Shown here: positions 32,365 to 43,221 of the stretch, one piece after another
Layout of the letters: every line of letters begins with the position of its first letter
How positions within the stretch are numbered: the first letter of the stretch is position 1
Translations under genes and position numbers: made by a program
Notes under the pieces: model-generated
What the model was told of the DNA's origin: nothing
Databases searched by the model: none
What the model saw: only the letters and a program-made list of their open reading frames with translations
From: Piezodorus guildinii
Taxonomy: Eukaryota; Arthropoda; Insecta; Hemiptera; Pentatomidae
DNA: 64,000 bases
Direction of reading: 5' to 3'
NCBI GenBank assembly: GCA_023052935.1
Contig: CM041298.1
Location: 63,668,217-63,732,216, forward strand

Positions 32365-33804
32365 GAAAAATCTGATGTGCGCAATACACGACTTTCACTT
32401 ACCTCCGTTGCTAAAATCAAGTTAAGAACTTTTAAATGAAGTTAGGCTTGAAAAAATCGTGAAAGGATTAAGTAGTTTCGATGTGTTTCAGATTAAATAA
32501 TCTAACAATAGAAATTATTTTATTTTTTATTTTTTTTTATAATTATAATAAAATATATACACAATAATGAATCAATACAATAAGTCAAGAATTCTCTTAT
32601 ACCTATATACACATACACACACTCACACACACATCACATTGAGTGGAGAATCTAGCCAGTGCTAGAACTCCAATATATTTACAAAATGTCGCGGGGCCAC
32701 TGCCGTTTCAACCTTCTAGGAGGATGGTAAGGATGTGTGGAGCTGGATAAGGATTGAGCTAGGGGATAAGGGTGATGGATAAGGTTCTGATGGAATTTAG
32801 AGAATTTTAATGGTATAAGGTCTAAATAAATGGAATATTTAGGTCGCGGTGTAAGGTATGGTTGGATACATAATAAGGAGCATTAACTATTGTTCGGAGG
32901 ACTTTTGATTGGAAGGATTGAATGCGTTTGATGTTAGAAAATTTGGCTGTCCCCCACAGTTCAAGTCCGTAGGTCCAGATAGGTTTCAGTACTGTCTTGT
33001 ATATTAGCAGTTTGTTCTCGATAGATAATTTAGAATTTCTGTTCAGTAGTCTGTATAATTGTCCAAATCGTCGAAAGTTCTTGTCGTTTAAGTCTAGTAT
33101 GCGGGTCCCAAGTTAGTCTTTTGTCCAGAAGGAAGCCAAGATACCGGACTGTGTCGGAGAAAGGAAGCGGAACGGAGTTAAAGAGAACTGGAGGGCAGGA
33201 TTGTCTTCGAAGGGTAAAGGTGACATGTCTGCATTTGGATTGATTGACTTTGATCCTCCAGTTGTTACACCAGTCTTCAATTTGAGAAAGGTGTGTTTGG
33301 AGGCCTGTAGATGCGATTTCGGGATCTAAGTGAGAGGATAGGATAGCTGTGTCATCAGCGTACAGAAATTATTATTTACAATAATCATAAGTTTATGCCC
33401 TTTTTCGTCTTTTTGCATTAAGTTTTACTGGTCTTTATATACGGAAATTTTTTTCCTAAAATCTTTAGCTCTCTAATAGTATACTGCATTCGGCTACTAC
33501 TATACATTTTCACTTTCTAAAATCTTGTGTTCTGAAAAAAAATTACCTAAAAAGTAAGTTCGTACTTTTTTTCCTTTTGTTGGTTATCAAATTCGTTCCG
33601 CTGTGATATTAAGCCGTTTTTTTCGAAACTATTAAGATGATATCTTTAATTTTTTTTAAATCTAAAAAAGTAAGGTACTTTTTGAGAAGAAGGTTTATAA
33701 AATCTACATGATGTCAAAGCTGTATGAAATTAAACTATATGATACTAAATTTTACACCACTTTAATTAGCACAATCAAAACAAGTGCCGTTTCATGAGAA
33801 AACC
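32365..33804 (-). mobile_element. Family M copy 6, split by a Jockey B insertion
   Basis: Left part 32365-32519 starts AAAAATCTGATGTGCGCAATAC with ACGACTTTCACTTACCTCCG. The right part resumes at 33364 (AGAAATTATTATTTACAATAATC) and ends near 33804, where SINE3 begins. AGAAATTATT at 32510-32519 and 33364-33373 is the duplication made by the inner insertion. Confidence 0.8.
32520..33363 (-). mobile_element. Jockey B LINE, 5'-truncated, inserted in family M copy 6
   Basis: On the minus strand it starts in the reverse transcriptase catalytic motif (YADDTAILSSHLDPE), continues IEDWCNNWRIKVNQSKC, VRYLGFLLDKRLTWDPHTR and ends with PPRRLKRQWPRDIL plus a 3' UTR. An indel near 33060-33090 and stops break the frame. 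The tail lies at about 32520-32545 (T-rich on the plus strand). A 10-bp duplication flanks it. Confidence 0.85.
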
Positions 33805-33989
33805 CTAGGGTATAGAGACCCTCCTAGGTCTGACCCAGCCTCAATAAAATGCGTAACCGCAAATGGGGAAAAAACCTAGCGGCTGAATGTGATCTCGACC
33901 TAATAACCTCATTGTACAGCCGTTGGTCTAGAAACATTACGAATCTCTATACGTACTGAGCCCAAGACTTTTCATGGGTTGTAGAGATA

Positions 33990-34020
<31 letters not shown>
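33805..34020 (+). mobile_element. SINE3 copy 1, headless, with poly(T) tail
   Basis: CCTAGGGTATAGAGACCCTC…GACCCAGCCTC…GGCTGAATGTGATCTCGACC…CCGTTGGTCTAGAAAC…TCATGGGTTGTAGAGATACAG followed by 27 T. It parallels the minus-strand copy at 42684-43016. The tRNA-like head is missing. The tail is T on the sense strand. Confidence 0.75.
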
Positions 34021-34324
34021 GTATTATTGAAATATATGTCTAAAAACAGAGTTTTCAGGGTTTTTTTGAGTCCTGGTTAATAGTTAAGACAGCTGAAAAT
34101 GCTCACATTTGCAGCATTAAATTTTATAATTTATTATACAATAAATTTTGGATTAGTGAGAAATGCACCTAATGTGGTATGTTAGTAACCTAACTTAACC
34201 TAATGACGTTTACCAGCCAACAATTAGCGAACTCATTGCGGACATTTTCCGAACTATTGTATGGTAACAATACAACCGTTGGTAGGAATAATCGGGAGTC
34301 AATCGTTTTTTGAATATTTTTAAT

Positions 34325-34372
34325 TCGCCGGCGTTTCGGCTCATATTTGTGAGACATCATCAGGGCTACAAA
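34325..34372 (-). ncRNA. Hammerhead-ribozyme-like motif (copy e)
   Basis: On the minus strand: GCC, CUGAUGA (34357-34363 as TCATCAG), extra U, a stem UCUCAC…-side now GUCUC/GAGCC with mismatches, GAAA (34334-34337 as TTTC), CGCC, GGC. Stem I (GCC/GGC) pairs, but the GUH site is GCC, so cleavage would not be expected. Confidence 0.4.
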
Positions 34373-34569
34373 CATTGGAACAACTTAAGAAATACACATC
34401 AGTATGATAATGAAAAAATATGAATGTTGTGACAATGATAAAATATAAAATACAATATACAGAAATATTATACATAGAAATAATAATAATATGATATACA
34501 GTAAGATGATGATAAGTATGAAATGAAAACTTTACACTTAAATAGAGTCGTAAAAAAAAAAAAAAATAA

Positions 34570-34624
<55 letters not shown>

Positions 34625-35318
34625 CACATGTATATATACGTACCATCAATGAGTCATGCCAGGTATAAATTGAGGAAAACCGAAAAACATCAATAGGTGG
34701 TATGGAGGGGGTTGATATAAAAAAACCCTACAGCTTGCCTTTTTAAAAAATATTCAAAGGAAAAACAAAACAAATATGTGCAAAATTGGTTCTACATTGC
34801 TAACAGAAAATTATAAAAAGTACAATCTCAGGTGTATAGAAAAACAACTAGATGTCAAATAAACGATAAGAAAAATATAAAGTTAATAAAATATAAAATT
34901 ATACAAGATAAAATTTTTTAAATAATAATACAATAAAATAAGGAAGTTACAAATCGAGGCAAAAGATGTTGGCATCTGAGGGAGAGATTATTTCATTGTC
35001 GGATTTATGACTGACGGGTACCAAATCCTTTTTCCTAAACATCAGAACAACAAAAGACATACATATTAATATGATAATGAAAAATACACCCTCAATATAG
35101 TAACAATACATCATTACTTCCCATCTCTGGTCAAAAACTTTCAATGATATTACCAAGTTTCGAATTTCGAAGATTAGAGAATGCACCATAACCTGAGATA
35201 AAGATGTTTCTTTTAAATTTTATGTTGATATTTTCCAAAAGTTCAGATATATTTAATCATCTATCAATTAAATAGTTTTTAATATTACAATTACTTGTTT
35301 GTCCAAATTTAAGTGAAG
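34373..35318. other. AT-rich non-coding, with (TA)n
   Basis: (TA)n at 34573-34618 ending in a TATACATGTACACATG edge. The minus-strand open stretches here are simple-repeat translations or motif-free. Confidence 0.55.
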
Positions 35319-35463
35319 GTGTGACCTTCCCTCCTGTAAATATTTACAGCCTCCATGTTCCTCAGACAGACACAACAAAATATCTTGGCTTGTTATTTGA
35401 CAGAAAGATGCGATATTCGACGAATAGATTCAAACGATCTACAAACGTTTTTACAACTTCTTA
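35319..35463 (+). pseudogene. Jockey-like reverse transcriptase scrap
   Basis: Reads VTFPPVNIYSLHVPQTDTTK then YLGLLFDRKMRY up to a TAA near 35461. The PQTDT-KYLG-DR block is the conserved stretch downstream of the YADD motif in Jockey/X-element-like LINEs. Nothing of the catalytic part remains. Confidence 0.65.
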
Positions 35464-36045
35464 AACGGACATACCAAATTATTGATATAAAACATGGCCA
35501 TTAGTAACATGCCGGACAACATTTGCAGAAGGCTGAAAAATAACTGGATGAGGGTCTTTCTCAACTAAATGCGTAATTGGAAGCACTTCTGGAAGAGGAG
35601 CCGCTGAGAATTTTCTCTCCATTACGCCTATCGCGCCAAATAATACTTACTAAATAAAATAAAGATTAAAAAAGTGAAATTGTTTATTTGTAATTAAATA
35701 TTTTTATATTTCGTATATGTTGCAGTGTAACAGAGTTATGTTGGACGCCGACAATAAATTAGGACGTTTCAATGTACTTTGCGAGTATTGTCATATATGT
35801 GTATAGTGATGTAACAAACCGAAACATTTTTAAAATCTTAATTTTGTGCCCCGCGGTTTTAAGATTGTACTCTTTTTAAATATTCAATGATTAACGTAGA
35901 AGTAATTATAGAGAAATATGGTCTTTCACAAGTACTTTTCCAAGTTTATACCCATAATTGAACTTCAATGAATTATACCTAACAATTAGTGGAGGAACTT
36001 ACAGCGTGGGCCAAGGCGATCTCACAATACGACCTTCCCCCAAAC
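35464..36045. other. No supportable feature
   Basis: 35500-35650 is less AT-rich but unrecognised. The rest is AT-rich. Confidence 0.4.
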
Positions 36046-36165
36046 CCTTTGACTACCCCCACCTTTCCCCTTTGACTACCCCCACCTTTCCCCTTTGACT
36101 ACCCCCACCACTTGCCCCCTTCAACTGCCACCTCCCCAATGCCCCCTTTAACTGCCCCTACTACT
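36046..36165. repeat. C-rich minisatellite, 23-bp unit
   Basis: CCTTTGACTACCCCCACCTTTCC-like units start with TTTGACTAC at 36048, 36071 and 36094, exactly 23 bp apart. Two looser units (CCCCCTTCAACTGCC, CCCCCTTTAACTGCC) follow. Strong C/G strand bias in AT-rich surroundings. Confidence 0.85.
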
Positions 36166-37427
36166 CCAACGATGGTTACCTCCACTACCCTCCTTCCAAT
36201 TGGAAGCTCAACAATAATTTACCACAATTAACGTCCAAGTTGGTTTCAAATTCCCAACAACGCTTCAGTAGACACGATAGTGCTGCTCGTTATTATTAAA
36301 TGGTCAATTTGTACATAATTGAAATACATGATATATCTGTATATAGAATATTATGTCATATGTTATTATTGTCAGAAACATTTGCTTCTTTTTTCATTAA
36401 TTTATATTTTGTTTTATTAATTATAATTTTTTTTGTGTTTTATACTCTTCGTTTTTATGGTAGATTTATCAGAAATATGCTCACATCGACTATTTTTTAA
36501 TTTGTTATTATATATTGTATTATTTTTCCTTAAAACGAATATTTGTTAAAAAGTCAATAATAATTTGTCTTGTTATATTTTTTCATAAATTTAACTTGCC
36601 TCATTAAAATATCAAGTCATCGTAAGGTTTCAGATATCGAGAATCCAACTTGGTCCTGTGCATTGCTATCCTCTTGTTTTTTATTATATACTTAATATTT
36701 AATTTAATTTTTAATTGCTTATGGATAGATAACTCCTTGTCGAAAATTTATATTAAAAAAAAAAAGAATACAATTTTCAGACGAAAATCTCTACAACAAT
36801 TAGTGCAATATTAAGACTATACAGTGTGAAAAAAAACGTGATAATCCTTTCTAATTTTTTTTTTTATATTGCGCTAATTCTTTCGTTTTATGTGAATTTT
36901 CATGTTTTTTTTCTTCCAACTTAGTATGAAAGAGAAACAAAGATAGTGATTTTATCATCATATTTTTTTTTTCTCGTTCTAAAAAGTGCAAAGTAACTGA
37001 AGTTGATATTTATTAAGATAATTTTTTTTTAACGAAAAAAATATTTATAACTTGAGAAACCAGCTGAGTTTCAGACACTAACTTTAATATCACTTGAACC
37101 CATAATATAGATGTGTAATCCGTTTCAGCTTCATAATTTTTCTCTCTGTTACTTTTGAGATACTTCCCTTTAAATATGACGAAAACGGGATTTTTTCCAT
37201 TTTTGGAGATTGATATAAGAAAACGACAATGTTCTTATGATCGAAATTTTCACATTAAGTAGAATTATGAATAAGCTATATAAGAAAAAATAATCAATGC
37301 TGAGTGTCTTTTCTTGTTAGCAAATATTTAAAACGAGGAAATATATAAGTTGAACCAATTCGTTCTGAAACTAAATCAGAAAAGAGCAAAATTATATTAA
37401 ATTTGGAAAAAATATCATCATAATATT
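36166..37427. other. AT-rich non-coding
   Basis: T and A runs; the open stretch at 36300-36500 is motif-free and hydrophobic from AT-rich codons. Confidence 0.5.
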
Positions 37428-38008
37428 ACGATTTTGATTTAACTCTATATATCGATGTAAAATTTAATGGGATTTAACATCGTGTAAGTTTTATTCTGAT
37501 TGAAATAGTATGACAAGGCATAAATGAAGGAATTTTTATTTTCTTCCTCTAAAGTAAATTTAATTTTTTTTTAAATTTAATTTTGTATATTTCAAAAAAT
37601 TAGGTATATCGTCTTATTAGCATAGATAAATAACGTCTAAATATGAAAGTTGGGCGAATTCGATAATCAACTAAAAGAGAAAAGTACAAACTTATTTTTA
37701 TGCAGTTTTTGTATTTAATATAGATGTATGATATACTGTTGCATAGCAATAGATTTTTGAAAAAAAAATATTATCTGATACACCGAATTGTAAAGTGTAA
37801 TGGAGAGTGAATAAAGTTGATAAAACTAACTGATTTTTGTAGATGAAATATAATAGATTATTTAATAAAACACATGTTTCTATTGAAATTCAATTTAATT
37901 AATACTTAAACAATTTATTTTTATTTCTACATCTATTTTAAAATTCTTTAATTGATTTTAACAACGGAGGTAAGTGAAAGTCGTGTGTTGAGCGCACCAG
38001 ATTTTTTA
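37428..38008 (+). mobile_element. Family M copy 7, left part missing
   Basis: Starts ACGATTTTGATTTAACTC and AAATTTAATGGGATTTAACAT, ends CGGAGGTAAGTGAAAGTCGTG…GAGCGCACCAGATTTTTT. Its last 145 bp is repeated twice more downstream. Confidence 0.82.
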
Positions 38009-38282
38009 TAAAACACATGTTTCTATTAAAATTCAATTTAATTAATTCTTTAACAATTTATTTTTTTATCTATATCTTTTTCAAAATTCTTCAATTGATT
38101 TTAACAACGGATGTAAGTGAAAGTCGTGTGTTGAGCGCTCCAATGTATCTATAAAAATTTAATTAAATTAATTCTTTATTAGTTTCACTTATTTTTCATC
38201 TCTAACTATATTTAAAAATTCTTTAATCGATTTTAACAACGGAGGTAAGTGAAAGTCGTGTGTTCTCCCCTCCAGACTTTTA
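37865..38282 (+). repeat. Triplicated terminus of family M
   Basis: Three consecutive blocks of about 135-145 bp, each running from TTAATTAATTCTT-like sequence to GTAAGTGAAAGTCGTGTG; the repeated GTAAGTGAAAGTCGTGTG falls at about 37970, 38114 and 38245. The blocks have diverged from each other (TGAGCGCACC, TGAGCGCTCC, TCTCCCCTCC), so the expansion is not very recent. Confidence 0.88.
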
Positions 38283-38879
38283 TACTTATCTTGAAATTCA
38301 CCATCTCAAATTTTCAATGGAGGTTAGTATGTTATTTATCGGTAACGAAGATTTATTACAAAAAATAATAAACCTATATTGTGATTTTCTTGCCCTTAAT
38401 ACATAGTTAATTTACACCTCCAAACGTTTTATTTCTAAGCCTATTCTCACAAGACAGGGGATAAAGAAAAGCAGTAGAAAGGGACGTAAAAGCCCCCCCC
38501 CCCCCCTCTGCCGTTATTAGGAACTGTGAGGGTCTAGAGAAGGTTCCAATTTTAAGGGAGAAGCACCTTGGACCTCTTTGTACTAGGAGTTGGAGTTAGC
38601 AAAGTTCACAACTAAGCATTACCGGCTTTCTGATTGCCGCTAATTGTTTCGGAAAGTAGTGACTTGGAGTACAGAGCAAGGCAATTTCGTTATTCCGCTA
38701 CCTCAATGAAGGCCATCAAGTGAAATTAACAACCGGTAACTTGGAGCCCGCGTCTAACGAGTGAGAATTAAGAGTTTCCCTCTTCTACTCTCATTAAGCC
38801 ATTTTTCTTTTTCGCTAGTCGGATTGCACTAATATCTAAAGAAAAAAGAAAAATGCAAATTAAGTTAAAAATCTCAATA
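38283..38879. other. Non-coding, C15 run and an unusually GC-richer stretch
   Basis: A run of 15 C at about 38495-38509. 38510-38790 is less AT-rich with no open frame. Unrecognised. Confidence 0.45.
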
Positions 38880-39797
38880 TCAAAATCTGGTGCGAGCAAC
38901 TCAAGACGTTCACTTACCTTGGTTGTAAAAATCAATTTAACAACTAATAAATAGAGTTCAAAAAGGTTTAAAGAAATACATTTAGTATTGTTAGAAACAC
39001 GTGTTTTCGAGTAAATAATATAAAGATCTTTAAGGCCCTACTAAACTCTAAATTTTTCCCGTCTCCAATTCTTAAAAAATCCTCAATGCTCCTTATTTTG
39101 TCACGAATCAACTCATCCATAGACTTAAATGTTCCCTATGTTGCTGACTTGGCCCGAACCAGGTACCCTTCCTTTCATGACAAACTCCATTCCCACTCTA
39201 TCCTTGCTACCTCTACAAACCCTGATAATCCTCCGAGGCGTCTGAAAATAACATGGCCCAAAGACCTTTTGGTTTAGCATAGCTTTGGAGATCTGCCAAA
39301 GGGTAGTATCTCTACATGTAAATTATATAGTTGTAAATATCAATAAACATGTTTAAAAAAAAAAATTATAATACGTAATTTTTATCTACAACAATCAGTT
39401 AGTTTTATCCATTGTTTGTTACTCCTCATTACTTTACAATCTTGTGCATAAAATAATATTATTTCTAAAATCTTAAGTTTTCAAACGGTATATTATACAT
39501 CTATATTCCTGTTCTTATCGTAAAAAACAAAATAAATTTACATTAAATTTTTTTTTTTCTCCCATAGTTCAATAACGAATTCGTGCAACTTATGTACTTA
39601 GCCATTTTTTCATGATGATAAGGTAATTTTTTAGGAACCTATAAAATTGAAGAAACTTTATAGAAGAATATATCAAATATCGGTATTTAAGCCCTGTCAC
39701 ACTATTTTAATCAGAATGGAACCTAAATGATATTAAAGCCCATTAAAATTCACATCAATATATTGAGTTTAATTATCACTTATACGGTGAGCAGTGT
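38880..39797 (-). mobile_element. Family M copy 8, split by a Jockey A insertion
   Basis: Left part starts AAAATCTGGTGCGAGCAACT with GTTCACTTACCTTGG, up to about 39029. It resumes at 39366 with TTATAATACGTAATTTTTAT and CTACAACAATCAGTTAG. The inner boundaries lack a clean duplication. Confidence 0.78.
39030..39365 (+). pseudogene. Jockey A LINE 3' end inside family M copy 8
   Basis: Starts …PTKL (GGCCCTACTAAACTC), then SSMLLILSRINSSID-type frame-shifted text. In the correct frame it shows ILNAPYFVTNQLIH and LNVPYVADLARTRYPSFHDK, then NPPRRLKITWPKDLLV, TAG near 39278, a short 3' UTR and A11. Close relative of the copies at 12.4 and 48.2 kb. Confidence 0.82.
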
Positions 39798-40359
39798 TCC
39801 TATCCATTTTTTTTTCTTCGACAATTGTTTAATAAATTTTAAATAATCCCAAAGAAGAAGGAGGAAGAAGATATATTAGTTAATTAAGTTAACATTAACT
39901 TTTGAAATAAATTTCAGTAATAAATGGTAAGAAAAATTGTTGTAACAGCTATCTAGTTTAGATGATTAAGTCTGCTGTGTACAACAAAGCAACCCACCAT
40001 GTTTGGACTGCATGATGCTTACTGTATTTGGACAGTATGATGTTGAATAAAACATTTTTCTCTTCACTGAAAATGTCACATTTTACTGCACAGTGATACT
40101 CTAAACTCGACGTTACATAAGCCACTTACAGATAAATGAAAGAATAAATCGTTTATTTATAAAGGATTTTGAATGTTTCATGACATAGACATTCCAAAAA
40201 ATAAAATAAAAAATATTCTTTTAAGCCTTTGAATTTTATTGAGTTGTTAATAAATACGTTAATTTCCCTCCCTCTCCCCCTCCCAAAAAAAAAAAAAAAA
40301 AAAAAAAAATAGAAATCTGATTGGTATTCAGAGACATGAAGCTTAAAATAATTGTAGAA
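39798..40359. other. No supportable feature; orphan A run
   Basis: A run of 25 at 40286-40310, after CCCTCTCCCCCTCCC. No recognisable element ends there. Confidence 0.5.
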
Positions 40360-40757
40360 ATTATTAATTCTTTCGAATTGGAATTTTTTTCATTTTGCTT
40401 TTAAGCTCTATCAAACCAATTCAATTATGTAAAAACCTAGTTTTTATGAAAACATATTTAATTTTTCATCAATATAGTGGAGTTTTTGAAAAATTAAATT
40501 AAAAAAAGTGCAAAATACACTGTATAAAGTGGCACTTCTGGTCGGTCAAATTAAGTAAAACAGTAGCTTTACCGACATTATAGGCATACACTTGTATTAT
40601 AAAATTTCAGTTTATTATTACTTTTAGTTCTTGAAATAGACTGGTGGTACATATAAATACTGAACGTTTCGCGCGACTTGGCCATTTGTACTCAAAGCAC
40701 CCTAATACTCGAGTTTGGAAATTTTCTGAACCCTATACGTGAGTAAAAGTGAAAATA
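40360..40757 (-). mobile_element. Family M copy 9, degraded
   Basis: GCTTTTAAGCTCTATCAAACCAATT, AATATAGTGGAGTTTTTGAAA, GTATAAAGTGGCACTTCTGG, GCGCGACTTGGCCATTTG and CACCCTAATACTCGAG follow the family order in minus orientation. The ends are lost. Confidence 0.65.
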
Positions 40758-40934
40758 TAATTAGCCTTTTAATCACGGAATATTAGCTCGACTAGTTTTA
40801 CTGCAAAACTACCTTTGGTATTGATAAATTTATAATTTTATAGTTTTGAGGTCGTTGTCGCAGATATGAAAGGAATATATTTTTCACGTTTACTAAAAAT
40901 AAAATATGCATTAAATATCGTTGAAATGAAATTA

Positions 40935-40989
<55 letters not shown>

Positions 40990-41634
40990 CAATTTTTAAT
41001 ATATTTTCTTTCATCTGGTTGGCCGTTATTACTAGATTGTATAGCTGCGATAAAAGCGACCGCAGAACCTTTGAAATAACTTAGCACTATCTGAGATGAA
41101 AATCAGGGAACCCCTCTATTCAATATTTTTAACCGAGTACTTTGTTAGCTTATTCATGATATTGGTCATGTATAAACGTAAACTAATATTTTGGTTAAAA
41201 AATAAAAAATAAATAAAATTAATTTCCTCCTGCGTTCCTTGTAAATATCCCGGATAGTTCATGATACCGAAAAGTTTATTATTATTTCACATCAGAAATA
41301 TTTGGGGGAAGGAATTAAACCAGTATTATTATTACTTTTTTATGTTTTTTAATGTTAAAAAAAACCCTTAGTAATTAAGTCTTAAAAGATTGAATAAAAT
41401 TGAAAAAAAAAAAATTTATTTACTATGGTTTTTCAACCACAAGGTTCATCTCACCCTTTTTTACAATTTCCATTCATTAATTCCTAATTAAAAGTTGTAA
41501 TTTAAATATTTTGAAACATTTTCGTTGATTTTAAAAATAACATTAACTTCTTAATTTGGTCTTCTACCTGGAATATTTCTTCATGTTCAATTCCTGACAA
41601 ATGATTTTGTCGTTCATCCTCGTAAGTGTATCAT
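40758..41634. other. No supportable gene; orphan T48 run
   Basis: T run at 40940-40987 with no LINE or SINE recognisable on either side. The open frames across it are poly-Phe/poly-Lys artefacts. Confidence 0.55.
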
Positions 41635-41874
41635 TCAGGGATAATATGAATGACTGTACTGAAGAGGTACTCCACACGAGATACACTCAGGCGCGGGTTT
41701 TTTTCCCATTGAATACTGATGGGTGAGACGAGTATGCCCAATTCTTAAACGATCCAAAACTATTTCTTCCTTTCGCGTCAACTGAATATTCGACTTTGTC
41801 CTGCGAACATAGGGCTCTACTATTCTGAGCTTATTGTCCCTCGTCGCCGTCGTTTTATACTTTTTCTTTATCAA
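41635..41874 (-). pseudogene. I-type LINE ORF2 C-terminal scrap
   Basis: Minus-strand text NKLRIVEPYVRRTKSNIQLT then RKEEIVLDRLRIGHTRLTH and APECISCGVPLQYSH matches the C-terminal region of the ORF2 at 709-4411 (REEVIVARLRIGHTRLTHGH…CPTCG…). The CCHC end is cut off. No RNase H remains. Confidence 0.8.
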
Positions 41875-41894
41875 AAAGAGATCACTTCACTTGG

Positions 41895-42035
41895 TTGGGT
41901 GATGTTCATCAATTGGATGACTGGTGTAGAGCTAATATCACTCCTGTTTTAAAAAGAAGAAAATCTAAAAAAAATAGTTTCTAGCTATCGACCTATTGCT
42001 TTGACCAGCTGTTTATGCAAACTTTTTTAAAAAAA
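41895..42035 (+). pseudogene. I-type LINE reverse transcriptase scrap, opposite strand
   Basis: Plus-strand SSYRPIALTSCLCKLF (about 41980-42027) is the conserved early reverse transcriptase block (compare NSYRPISLTSSMCKLLEK in the full-length ORF2). It lies 20-150 bp from the minus-strand C-terminal scrap but in opposite orientation. This points to a rearranged or 5'-inverted copy, or two separate insertions. Confidence 0.7.
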
Positions 42036-42676
42036 AATACAAATATAAAAAAAAAAAATCTTTGAAATAAATAAAAATGAGTGATAAAGAAGAAAAAGAG
42101 ACATACAAATAAATTATACTTTTCTCATCTCATATCTTTTAAAAAAGGATATATCTATATAGATCTACTTTTATCTAGTATTATGATGAATATAACGTCT
42201 GATTTCGAAACGAGATGTGGGTGACTTCCGAGCCGCCTAGCAAACATAGTTTTATAACACAAATTCTGTTCATTATTACTCAATTGTGCACAATAAGTTT
42301 TTGCGAGTCACCTGTAATTTAGTGGCTTTCTACGTTCAGATCCTAGGTTTTTTCGTATGGAAAAATTTCGGATAATTCCAGATACATTTCCATGCTTGAC
42401 AATTCCATTTCCATTCTAATCCACTAGTTTCTAAAATTGTTTCCTATTTAATATCACATAATCCTTTTAGAAAGGAATATGGACTTGGAACCTTCTAGAC
42501 TAATAATATGGTTAATATAGTGAAAATTTATCCTGTTATGATAATATAATTTTTCGCCGCAGTAAATTCAATAATATCATGTAAATATTTAAATTTTATG
42601 GCCACACTATTCTGGTCATTAAATTTGTATTTGGTTGTATAATAATTTAGCTGCGTTTTTACTGGTGATTTTATTA

Positions 42677-42683
<7 letters not shown>
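42036..42683. other. AT-rich non-coding
   Basis: No motif seen on either strand. Confidence 0.5.
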
Positions 42684-42707
<24 letters not shown>

Positions 42708-43016
42708 ACCTGTACCTCTACAACCCATGAAGAGTTTTGGGCTCAGTACATATAGAGATTCGTACTGTTTCTAGGCCAACGGCCGTGCAATGGCGTGATT
42801 CGGCCAAGATCACGTTCAGTCGCCAGGCTTTTTTTCCCCTTTTTTGGGTACCCACTTTATAGAGGCTGGGTCTGCCCCAGGAGAGTCTCCATGCCTCAGG
42901 ATCGCCCTCAGGCTAAAATAACAGAATAAAAAATATTCCACAACAGCCGGGATTCGAACCCAGGACCCAGAGTACAGTAGACTAGCGCTCTACTCACTAG
43001 ACCACGCCACTCCCTA
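42684..43016 (-). mobile_element. SINE3 copy 2, full length, poly(T) tail
   Basis: On the minus strand it starts GTAGGGAGTGGCGTGGTCTA (A box GTGGTCTAGTGAGTAG), with B box GGTTCGAATCC at 42950-42960. The body contains GACCCAGCCTCTATAAAG and GGCCGTTGGCCTAGAAAC. It ends GGGTTGTAGAGGTACAGG followed by T25 (A25 on the plus strand at 42684-42708). TAAAAACTT at 42675-42683 and 43022-43030 is a possible 9-bp duplication. Confidence 0.85.
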
Positions 43017-43221
43017 CCTAATAAAAACTTTAGATTTTGTAAATATTTGTAATAAATTATTAAGACTCATTTTGGTATACTACACGTTGCCATCTTAAAC
43101 CTAGTTTTTTGAACGTTTATTATCAACAGTTGAAGGACGACGCGTTTATACATTACAATAATGATTACTTAATGATGTTATTAGATCTTTCTTTAAATAA
43201 TGAATTTACAATGCTTAAATA

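Noticed and set aside
40798..41084. Openings with poly-Lys or poly-Phe
   Set aside because: Translation of a T48 run.
42950..43016. Possible tRNA gene (A and B boxes, tRNA-like fold)
   Set aside because: Continuous with a SINE body and tail found twice; the fold is imperfect. The same applies to the SINE1 and SINE2 heads.
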